Both the position numbers and the translations under genes were made by a program. DNA of 15,444 nt from assembly GCA_905213155.1 (NCBI GenBank), contig CAJMHI010000042.1, positions 1 to 15,444 of the forward strand. The letters are read 5' to 3'. The notes beneath the pieces were generated by a model that ran no database searches, had not been told where the DNA came from, and saw nothing but the letters and a program-made list of their open reading frames with translations. Position 1 is the first letter of the stretch, and every line of letters begins with the position of its first letter. Positions 1 through 6,613 of the stretch are shown here, piece by piece. The DNA comes from an uncultured Acidaminococcus sp. Lineage in GTDB: Bacteria; Bacillota; Negativicutes; Acidaminococcales; Acidaminococcaceae.

Positions 1-45
1 TTCAAATACCCCACTGCATTTACTCGTGCACTGGCATTTACTTTT

Positions 46-1326
46 TCAAGTTACGCGTTTCAGGAAAATACAATCCTCTTTTTTTACATATCCCCGCACT
101 ACATCTTCCGCGAAAGCCCGGCAAGTCGGCGAGCCGCATCCTCCGCAGTCCAGATGGGGCAGGCTCTCCTCCAAATCTTTTAACTGCTGCATCTTTTCCA
201 AGGCTTCCCCGAAATTCTCAGATAGCGGTGGGTGAGGTTTGGGCTCCAACGCTTTCACGTATTCCTCGGACGTGGGGAAATGCTCCAGGATTCTCGCCCG
301 CTGCATCACTTCTTCCCGGGGGCCAGACTCCCTGTCCAGGCGTTGCTGCACCCGCTGATGCAAATTTTTGGCCGCAATAAATTTATTGACTGCAACGTTG
401 GGCCCGCCCAGGCACCCACCACTGCAGCTATAACACACCGCATAACGCACGTCTGTCAGTTTCGCCATGCTGATCTGCTCCAGCAGTTCATCCACTTCCT
501 CAGGGCCTTGCGCTACCACAGCATTAATAGTCCCCGTAGATTCCAGTTCCCCCTGCCAGCTGCCCCAGGCAAGACTGTAGGAAGACCCTAATGTGGCAGC
601 CGGTAATTCATGGCAGTTTTCTTGTACATTTTTAATCGCTTTCGTCAGCGGCCCGTACAGGGAGTTAATGGTAAAGGATCCCGTCACAGCCGTATGGGCT
701 ACGTCCACAGACTGATGGATATTGGTCCCTTTGGCAGGACAGGGAGACAAGAACCAGATCCCCACTTCCTCGGGAGGAATCCCTAAGCGTAAAATAGTTT
801 CTCGTCTTGTATAAATTGCCGCGGCTTCTGCCGGAGCCAGTACCGGAATAACCTGCTTCACAAGTTCCGGATAATGGGTCTGGATCAGCCGCAATACGGC
901 GGGACAGGCAGACGAAATAAGGGGAAATGGGCCCGCATATTCCTTGATATACGTCTCCATTTCCCGGCTGACATAATCTCCGGCCAAAGCCACATCAAAC
1001 ACATCGGAAAACCCAATTTCCCGCAGTGCCTGCCAAATCACAGAAGCAGAAATATGCCCATCAAATTGTGCATACAAGGAAGGCGTAGCAAGAGCAATAT
1101 TTACTTTGTATTTTTTTAGTTCGTCCAGCGCGTCTGCCCAGCCTTCTATAGCCCGGGTCGGGCAGCACCGAATACACTCCCCACAGTCAATGCACTTATC
1201 AGAAAGGATCAGTGCTTTACCATCCCGCACGCGGATCGCTTCCGGCAGGCATTTTTTTACGCATTGCAGGCAGCCTGTGCATAGCGCTGTCTGGATCCGA
1301 ACAGAATTCAGATAGTGTTCAGCCAC
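46..1326 (-). CDS. [FeFe]-hydrogenase-like iron-sulfur protein, probably sensory (HydS-like)
   Basis: A cytoplasmic iron-sulfur protein of 426 residues. Numbering is from the GTG at 1326, which follows AAGAGG at good spacing; the family usually begins just before the SVRI segment. In order: two [4Fe-4S] ferredoxin motifs (C16/C19/C22/C26 and C45/C48/C51/C55), a hydrogenase large-subunit domain, and a C-terminal Fe-S domain with Cys 394/397/402/419 (DCGGCG...C...DC, PF04060-like). The likely H-cluster ligands are present: C141 (SSACP), C196 (SPCPAK), C301 and C305 (CSGGCLGG). The proton-relay Cys that precedes the first ligand in catalytic enzymes (TSCCP) is Ala here, and the Glu of the MPCxxKxxE motif is missing. 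By family knowledge this pattern fits sensory HydS proteins rather than bulk hydrogen producers. It is the last gene visible in an operon with HATPase and DRTGG proteins, 19 bases after the preceding stop. Whether an H-cluster is assembled cannot be told. Confidence 0.85.
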   Translation of the reverse strand: MAEHYLNSVRIQTALCTGCLQCVKKCLPEAIRVRDGKALILSDKCIDCGECIRCCPTRAIEGWADALDELKKYKVNIALATPSLYAQFDGHISASVIWQALREIGFSDVFDVALAGDYVSREMETYIKEYAGPFPLISSACPAVLRLIQTHYPELVKQVIPVLAPAEAAAIYTRRETILRLGIPPEEVGIWFLSPCPAKGTNIHQSVDVAHTAVTGSFTINSLYGPLTKAIKNVQENCHELPAATLGSSYSLAWGSWQGELESTGTINAVVAQGPEEVDELLEQISMAKLTDVRYAVCYSCSGGCLGGPNVAVNKFIAAKNLHQRVQQRLDRESGPREEVMQRARILEHFPTSEEYVKALEPKPHPPLSENFGEALEKMQQLKDLEESLPHLDCGGCGSPTCRAFAEDVVRGYVKKEDCIFLKRVT

Positions 1327-1345
1327 TCCACCGTGCCTCTTTTCT

Positions 1346-1765
1346 TCAAGGGGAAGCAAAGGCAAACGTCATTGTGACGGTCGTCCCCTCCCCCACTTTT
1401 GTCTGTATTTCCAGCTTGTCCGATACTTTTTTCATATTGGGCAATCCCATGCCGGCCCCAAATCCCATAGACCGGATTTTGGCAGAAGCCGTAGACCATC
1501 CTTCCTGCATAGCTTTATCCACGTCAGGAATTCCTGGTCCATGGTCGGAAATAATAACCTTGATGGCAGGGACTTCCATTTTTACCCGAATTTCACCGCC
1601 GCCGCCATGAATCAGACAGTTCATTTCCCCTTCATAGGTACCAATTGCAATGCGGCGAATCAATTCTGGTGCAAGCCCCAGCTGTTTTAAAAGGGTCTTC
1701 AGGGAAGCGGACGCCATCCCCGCCCGCTCAAAATCATCGGGAACTACCCGGTACACTTCTTCCAT
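1346..1765 (-). CDS. HATPase-domain protein (anti-sigma factor / serine kinase-like)
   Basis: A 139-residue stand-alone GHKL ATPase domain. The N box is at about E45-N49 (EGEMN), the G1 box is DHGPGIP at 74-80, and the glycine-rich G2 box is GFGAGMG at 101-107, followed by LPNMKK. There is no transmembrane or dimerisation segment, so it resembles RsbW/SpoIIAB-type anti-sigma kinases or the small ATPases found beside sensory iron hydrogenases in Firmicutes. Its ATG directly follows the stop of the DRTGG gene (TAA-ATG), and AAGGA lies about 10 bases upstream, so translational coupling is likely. The partner protein, such as an anti-anti-sigma factor, is not visible. The ATPase fold is secure; kinase activity and target are inferred. 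Confidence 0.85.
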   Translation of the reverse strand: MEEVYRVVPDDFERAGMASASLKTLLKQLGLAPELIRRIAIGTYEGEMNCLIHGGGGEIRVKMEVPAIKVIISDHGPGIPDVDKAMQEGWSTASAKIRSMGFGAGMGLPNMKKVSDKLEIQTKVGEGTTVTMTFAFASP

Positions 1766-2128
1766 TTATTTTTTATCCTTGGGAGAACAGCCCCGCAGTC
1801 CCAACGTATATAGGCGTCCACAAGCCTCAAACATGGTGCAGCGGGTATAGAGCACGGGAATATCTTTGTTTTTAGCCATGAGCAACACATCCGGTTCCGG
1901 ATGCTTATCCCGCACAAACACAATAGCAGCCGCATCACTGACATCTGCTGTTCGCACCACTTGTACGTTTAAAAGCCCTGTAAGCAGCACCGCATCGTCT
2001 TTGGTATAGGCCAGCACGTCGCTCATCATATCGCTGCCGCAAGCAGAATGCACTTCCCGGTTCATAGCATCTGCCCCTACCGCAATCTGTGCGTCCAATA
2101 CCTTCGCCACATCTTTCAGCTGAATCAT
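1766..2128 (-). CDS. DRTGG domain protein
   Basis: A 120-residue protein made almost entirely of a DRTGG domain. Recognisable segments are ACGSDMMSDVLA at 29-40, LLTGLLNVQVVRTA at 48-61, IVFVRDKHP at 69-77 and FEACGRLY at 100-107. The domain is known from the middle of phosphotransacetylases and from small proteins beside HATPase and iron-hydrogenase genes; its biochemical role is not established, though nucleotide or ligand sensing is usually assumed. The ATG at 2128 is preceded by GGGAGGA and is 17 bases after the stop of the regulator gene. An in-frame ATG at 2182 would overlap that gene and has no ribosome binding site. It is probably the ligand-sensing partner of the HATPase and hydrogenase-like proteins downstream. 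Confidence 0.85.
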   Translation of the reverse strand: MIQLKDVAKVLDAQIAVGADAMNREVHSACGSDMMSDVLAYTKDDAVLLTGLLNVQVVRTADVSDAAAIVFVRDKHPEPDVLLMAKNKDIPVLYTRCTMFEACGRLYTLGLRGCSPKDKK

Positions 2129-2145
2129 TTTTTCTTCCTCCCTCT

Positions 2146-5100
2146 TTACACAAACAGTCCGTCCATTTGTTCCCGCTCCCACGTATCCCGGTACGGATCC
2201 AGCGCCTGCAGGGCTTGACTGGCATAGGTCTGAGCCGTTCCCTTGTAGTGCTGTGCCAATTCCGTGTCCGGATATTGCTTTTTGGCCAGGGCAATAGCCA
2301 TAGCCACATAGCCTGCTTCCCGTGGATTGTTCATATTGCTTAGTTTACTTTTTGCGTCATCCAAAAACCGTATGGCATCCTTTTCTTTATCTTCCTGCAA
2401 GGAAAGTAGCGCCAGATAGGATTCTACAATGGGGTGCCGCCAGTAAAACGCATATTTGGGAAATAGTTCATAGGCCTGCATAAAATACTTTTTAGCCTCT
2501 TCGTACCTGCCCATATTATAACAGACAACACCGGCATTACAGGAAAACACAACCCAAGAGCTGAAGGCTTCTTGGTTTTTCGCATATTCCAAGGCTTTTT
2601 GATAGTCTTCCAGAGCTTCTTCAAATTTTCCCTGTCCGCGCTTGATTTCCCCCAGATAGTTATAAGCCCCAGCGATATTTAAGGCATACCGACGCTGCAC
2701 ATTCTGGGTCACCATAAAGGTAGAAATGGATTCTTTTAACAGCCGTTCTGCTTCCTCAAATTTTCCCTGCATAATCATATTGAGGCCTTTCAGGCGCAAC
2801 AGGATCCCCATTTCCTTATGATAATTACACTCATCTGCCAGATTCAGAGCGATTTCCAGATAATTTTTCATTTCTTCCGTATTGCCAATCTGGATATCAT
2901 AAAAAATCATCTGCTTATAGCCCATCAGCATATAATCCCGGTTGTGGACTTCTGAAGCCTGTTCAATCAGGCTTAAAATATTGCGAACGCCTTTTACATA
3001 CTCCCCGGTCCGGATATAATGCCGCCCCATCATATGGAGGTAATTCATTTCCAGTTCCTTCACTTCTGGCGTTTCCCCATAGGTTCGCCGGATGGTCTGC
3101 ATCATTTCCTCTACTTCCCGCAGGAAATGGTCCAGGTTAATTTCAATATATTGGCTCTTGGCTTCATCCGGCACCATATCTCCGGCCGACAGCACGGGGA
3201 AGAGTTCATTATTGAAATTCAGGTAGTACATCAGGATTTTCAGCTGGTACCGCCCCATATTAATCAGGTCCCCAGCCTTTTCATAGTGATATTCCAAATG
3301 CCGGTACAACTGGATATCTTGTGGAGAATGGGTCAGGCGTTTTTCCCACAAGCCGGCAATATAGCCATGGAGGATTCGTAGCTTTTCTGGAGAACTTTGC
3401 TGCTGGATATAGTCCTTAAGGCGCAACTGTACTATTTTATAGATGACTTCCGGCTGCTGGGGTACGGGCTTAATAAAATTCCGCTGCCGCAGCACTTCTA
3501 AATTTTCCAGTGCCTGGAGACTGCTCATATGCATATATTCGGAAATCATAACAAGAGGAGCCCCGTCATAAAAGAGGGAAATAAAATCCAGGATTTTCTG
3601 CTGGTCGCTGGTCAGTACCACGCAATTATTCTTGTAAATCGTTCTCATATTTTCCGTCAGGTTATCCAGCCGACCTGTGGTGCGGAGAGCTTCCAGACAT
3701 TCTTTTAGAAGAAACAGATTGCCTTCTGACTCTTTTGCCAGTTGCTCAACCAGGGAGTCATCTACCTTGACAGGAAGCATCGCCTGCTTTGCCAGTGTTT
3801 CGATGGTATCCCGCGATAACGGCTGCAGTTCCACAATCTGCATTTTTTGATACATGGTAACAGAACTCTCAAATTTTTGCAGATTCCGGTCCTGGGTAGG
3901 CTGAGCCGTAAGGAGAAAGAGAAACCGAGAAGATTTTTGGTGAAGGATTAAGCTGCTGAGCAAGGATAAGCTCAAGACATCCATATACTGGATATCTTCA
4001 AAGATCAGGAGAATTTGTTTTTTTGTGGCAGCCGCTTCCAGCGCTGTATAAAGGGAATGGAATATGGCATCAAAACGGAGTTGGTCTTTGACCTCCGCAA
4101 GGCCTGCTTCCCGATCCCCGCTCATATCCATCTGAGGCAGCAGTTCATAAAGCCGTACCGTATCCACGTTCTGCACGGCCAGATTTTCCTGCCGTATGAG
4201 TTTCCCCAGGCCTTCCACAATCCCTGACCAGGGGCGGAGCAGGATATTGCGTTCTGGTTGAAAGCAGTTTGTCTGTAATACAACAATGTCTGGCGGCAAA
4301 GATTTGACAAGCGCATCTTTCAAAACAGTTTTGCCGCTACCTGCCGGCCCTTGCAAAAGCAGGGTTTCCCCGCCTCTTCCCGCTAAAAATGGCTGTAAGA
4401 GGGTCTTTAGCTGCTCTGTTTCTTTTTCACGGCCGGTTAAGGGAATCTGTTCTGACGTTTTGGGTGTTACTGGTAAAACGAATTTTTGACTTTGCTGCAT
4501 CAATTGCTCAATTTCCGGGGGTACAGCGCTTTGCAATTCTTCCCGGAATTTTTTCTGCATGTCCTCGTAGAGTTCCGAAGCCTGTTTCATACTGCCTTGT
4601 TCGCAATAGGCTTTCAGCAAGACCACATAAATATCTTCATCATAAGGATCATGGGAGAGCAGCATCCGTCCGTAATAGCTGGTTTTCGCCAGATCCTTTA
4701 CCCCCACCGCAGCTTTTAGTTTCTGTCGTAGCACTTCGGTGTAGAGATTTTCCAAGTGGTCCCGTTCCGTCAGATACCAGTTTTCGTATTCTTCGGCAGC
4801 TTTAATAAAGAAGCCCTGCAAGAAGGATCCTTGATAAAGAGAGAGCTGCCCTTCAGGATCCTTTTCGAACTCTTTCACATCTACCCGGATCTGCACATCT
4901 GGGTTAACCTTGATAATCGCTTTCCGTGGGGAGATAAATACATCAGGCCCCAGAATTTTTTTTGTTTCATAAATAGCATTGCGCAAATTTTTCTTAGCAA
5001 TGGCATCTGGCTTATCCGCCCACAAGATACCTGACAGTTCATCCCGCAAAACAGTTTCTTTAACCAGGAGGTAATAAACCAGCGCATTTACCTTATTATA

Positions 5101-5175
5101 GGGGAAGAACACTTCTTTCCCGTCTTTACGCAGTATGGGCGCTCCCAAGAACCGTGCTTCAATCAAACTGGACAT
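2146..5175 (-). CDS. BTAD/AAA-ATPase/TPR transcriptional regulator (SARP/LuxR-like large regulator)
   Basis: A 1009-residue cytoplasmic regulator. Residues 1-100 look like a winged-helix DNA-binding domain of the OmpR/SARP type. Residues about 100-230 form the helical BTAD (bacterial transcriptional activator) domain. An AAA/STAND-type ATPase domain follows, with Walker A GPAGSGKT at 276-283 and Walker B ILLIFED at about 388-394. The C-terminal third, roughly 690-1000, reads as consecutive TPR-like helical hairpins, for example the stretches around NYLGEIKRGQGKFEEALEDY and YNMGRYEEAKKYF. Such proteins bind promoters through the N-terminus and sense a ligand or protein through the TPRs. The ATG at 5175 has a strong AAGGAGGA site. 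It heads the operon with the DRTGG, HATPase and hydrogenase-like genes. Its targets are unknown; its own operon or the adjacent hut genes are possible but not shown. Confidence 0.85.
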   Translation of the reverse strand: MSSLIEARFLGAPILRKDGKEVFFPYNKVNALVYYLLVKETVLRDELSGILWADKPDAIAKKNLRNAIYETKKILGPDVFISPRKAIIKVNPDVQIRVDVKEFEKDPEGQLSLYQGSFLQGFFIKAAEEYENWYLTERDHLENLYTEVLRQKLKAAVGVKDLAKTSYYGRMLLSHDPYDEDIYVVLLKAYCEQGSMKQASELYEDMQKKFREELQSAVPPEIEQLMQQSQKFVLPVTPKTSEQIPLTGREKETEQLKTLLQPFLAGRGGETLLLQGPAGSGKTVLKDALVKSLPPDIVVLQTNCFQPERNILLRPWSGIVEGLGKLIRQENLAVQNVDTVRLYELLPQMDMSGDREAGLAEVKDQLRFDAIFHSLYTALEAAATKKQILLIFEDIQYMDVLSLSLLSSLILHQKSSRFLFLLTAQPTQDRNLQKFESSVTMYQKMQIVELQPLSRDTIETLAKQAMLPVKVDDSLVEQLAKESEGNLFLLKECLEALRTTGRLDNLTENMRTIYKNNCVVLTSDQQKILDFISLFYDGAPLVMISEYMHMSSLQALENLEVLRQRNFIKPVPQQPEVIYKIVQLRLKDYIQQQSSPEKLRILHGYIAGLWEKRLTHSPQDIQLYRHLEYHYEKAGDLINMGRYQLKILMYYLNFNNELFPVLSAGDMVPDEAKSQYIEINLDHFLREVEEMMQTIRRTYGETPEVKELEMNYLHMMGRHYIRTGEYVKGVRNILSLIEQASEVHNRDYMLMGYKQMIFYDIQIGNTEEMKNYLEIALNLADECNYHKEMGILLRLKGLNMIMQGKFEEAERLLKESISTFMVTQNVQRRYALNIAGAYNYLGEIKRGQGKFEEALEDYQKALEYAKNQEAFSSWVVFSCNAGVVCYNMGRYEEAKKYFMQAYELFPKYAFYWRHPIVESYLALLSLQEDKEKDAIRFLDDAKSKLSNMNNPREAGYVAMAIALAKKQYPDTELAQHYKGTAQTYASQALQALDPYRDTWEREQMDGLFV

Positions 5176-5234
5176 TGCGTTCCTCCTTTATCACGAATTT
5201 TTGGCTGCCCGTGTGGCTGTTGTAGTCAGTTGTT

Positions 5235-5263
5235 ATTATATCCTAAACGAAATAGAAAAAAAA
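5235..5263 (-). promoter_or_regulatory. Candidate sigma-A promoter for the regulator operon
   Basis: A perfect TATAAT lies at 5240-5235 on the minus strand, about 60 bases before the regulator's start codon. The -35 region at 17-bp spacing is only a T-tract, which is the tail of the hutI terminator, so recognition there would be weak. It is the only good -10 element in this 139-bp gap. Position and gap support it; the weak -35 lowers confidence. Confidence 0.5.
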
Positions 5264-5291
5264 GAGGAACGACAAAACACTGTCATTCCTC
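5256..5291 (-). terminator. Rho-independent terminator after hutI
   Basis: On the minus strand, GAGGAATGACA pairs with TGTCGTTCCTC (11 pairs with one G-U) around a 6-base loop, followed directly by eight T residues. It lies 23 bases after the hutI stop and ends the hutU-hutI transcript. Its T-tract runs into the next promoter. Confidence 0.9.
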
Positions 5292-5314
5292 GTCTTTCGG
5301 TATGTTGTAAACTT

Positions 5315-6556
5315 TTATCCTACGACCACTTTGCCTTTTTTGATAACGGTATCCACAATATTGATCCCGGTATGATAGGGCAGGAATTTGTAAGAAGGAT
5401 AATGCAGAATAACAACGTCCGCCTGTTTCCCTACTTCCAAAGAGCCGATCCTGTCTGCTCTGTCCACAGCCGCTGCACCATTTAAGGTCAGAGCCGTAAT
5501 CGCCTCTTCTGCCGTCATCTTCATGTAAATAACAGCCAGCCCAATCATCAGCGGTACAGAGAACGTGAAGCCACTGCCAGGATTAAAGTCTGTGGCAAGT
5601 GCTACAGCGCATCCCTTGTCAATCATTTCCCGAGCACGGGCAAAGGGTTCTTTTAAGCAAAAGGCAGTTGTGGGCAGTAGCGTGGATACCACGCCGCTCT
5701 TAGCCATCGCCTGAATCCCGGCGTCGGAAGCGTGCAGCAGATGATCCGCACTGGTAGCATGCAGTTCTGCTGCAAGCTCTGCCCCGCCCAGGCTGACGAT
5801 TTCATCCGCATGGATTTTCAGCTTAAAGCCCATCTTTTTGGCTTCCGTCAGCAAATGACGGCTTTGTTCTATTGAAAACACGCCGTCTTCGCAAAATACA
5901 TCACAGAATTCTGCCAGGTGTTTTTCTTTGACTTCTGGCATCACGTCTTTAAGGAGAAATTCAATAAAGGCATCGCCTTTCCCTTTATATTCCGGCGGCA
6001 CAGCATGGGCACCCAGGAAGGTGGAAACCAGCTCTACCGGCTGCATTTGGTTTAACTTCTCCACCACTTCCATTTGCTTGATTTCCGTATCATGATCCTG
6101 CCCATAGCCGCTTTTGGCTTCTACGGTGGTAACGCCCATTTTCAGCATATTCCGCAGATGATCCATGGCATGGGCAGCCAGCGTTTCCTTGGAAGCCTTC
6201 CGGGTGGCTTCCATGGTGTTGAGGATCCCCCCGCCCCGATTCATGATTTCCATATAGCTCACGCCTTGCATGCGCCATAAGAATTCATCCGGACGATAGC
6301 CGCCAAAGACCAAGTGGGTATGAGAATCAACGAAACCGGGAAGGACAGCCTTGCCTGTGGCATCAATTTGGTTTTCCTGTGGAACTGTTTTCTCCCAGGA
6401 TGGATCCGTGCCAATAGCGGCAATCTTTCCGTCTTCCATCAAAAGGGATGCATTTTCATAGACTTGCAAACTGCCCATTTCTTTTCCATGCCGGGCGCTT
6501 TTTCCCGTAGGGGTAACAATTTGGGCTGCATTTTTGATTAAGAGTTGTTCACTCAT
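5315..6556 (-). CDS. hutI: Imidazolonepropionase
   Basis: A 413-residue cytoplasmic amidohydrolase that hydrolyses 4-imidazolone-5-propionate to N-formimino-L-glutamate, the third step of histidine degradation. The metal-binding motif GFVDSHTH has its histidines at 79 and 81. Further metal or catalytic residues sit in HADE (H249, D251, E252), in the ATSADH stretch (H272) and in ATDFNPGS (D323). The signature YGQDHDTE and the LGAHAVP segment are typical of HutI, and the length is normal. The ATG at 6556 has AGGAGG six bases upstream. It follows hutU by 57 bases with a terminator-like hairpin in between, so its expression may be lower than that of hutU. No formiminoglutamate-processing gene follows; the next gene is a regulator. 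Confidence 0.97.
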   Translation of the reverse strand: MSEQLLIKNAAQIVTPTGKSARHGKEMGSLQVYENASLLMEDGKIAAIGTDPSWEKTVPQENQIDATGKAVLPGFVDSHTHLVFGGYRPDEFLWRMQGVSYMEIMNRGGGILNTMEATRKASKETLAAHAMDHLRNMLKMGVTTVEAKSGYGQDHDTEIKQMEVVEKLNQMQPVELVSTFLGAHAVPPEYKGKGDAFIEFLLKDVMPEVKEKHLAEFCDVFCEDGVFSIEQSRHLLTEAKKMGFKLKIHADEIVSLGGAELAAELHATSADHLLHASDAGIQAMAKSGVVSTLLPTTAFCLKEPFARAREMIDKGCAVALATDFNPGSGFTFSVPLMIGLAVIYMKMTAEEAITALTLNGAAAVDRADRIGSLEVGKQADVVILHYPSYKFLPYHTGINIVDTVIKKGKVVVG

Positions 6557-6573
6557 GGGAATCCTCCTAGAAA

Positions 6574-6601
6574 AAGACTGCCGCCAAATGGCGGCAGTCT
6601 T
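6574..6601 (-). terminator. Intercistronic terminator-like hairpin between hutU and hutI
   Basis: AAGACTGCCGCC and GGCGGCAGTCTT form a perfect 12-bp stem around a 4-base loop, followed by a short T-run (five T, then C and T). The hairpin ends only a few bases before the hutI ribosome binding site. It should reduce read-through or act as a processing and stability element rather than stop transcription fully, since hutI has no visible promoter of its own. Confidence 0.75.
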
Positions 6602-6613
6602 ACTGTTCTTTCA

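Noticed and set aside
1324..1365. TTG start at 1365 for the hydrogenase-like protein
   Set aside because: It would overlap the HATPase gene by 20 bases with no ribosome binding site. The GTG at 1326 has AAGAGG and matches the usual N-terminus.
2129..2182. ATG at 2182 for the DRTGG protein
   Set aside because: It overlaps the end of the regulator gene, lacks a ribosome binding site, and adds residues outside the domain; the ATG at 2128 has GGGAGGA.
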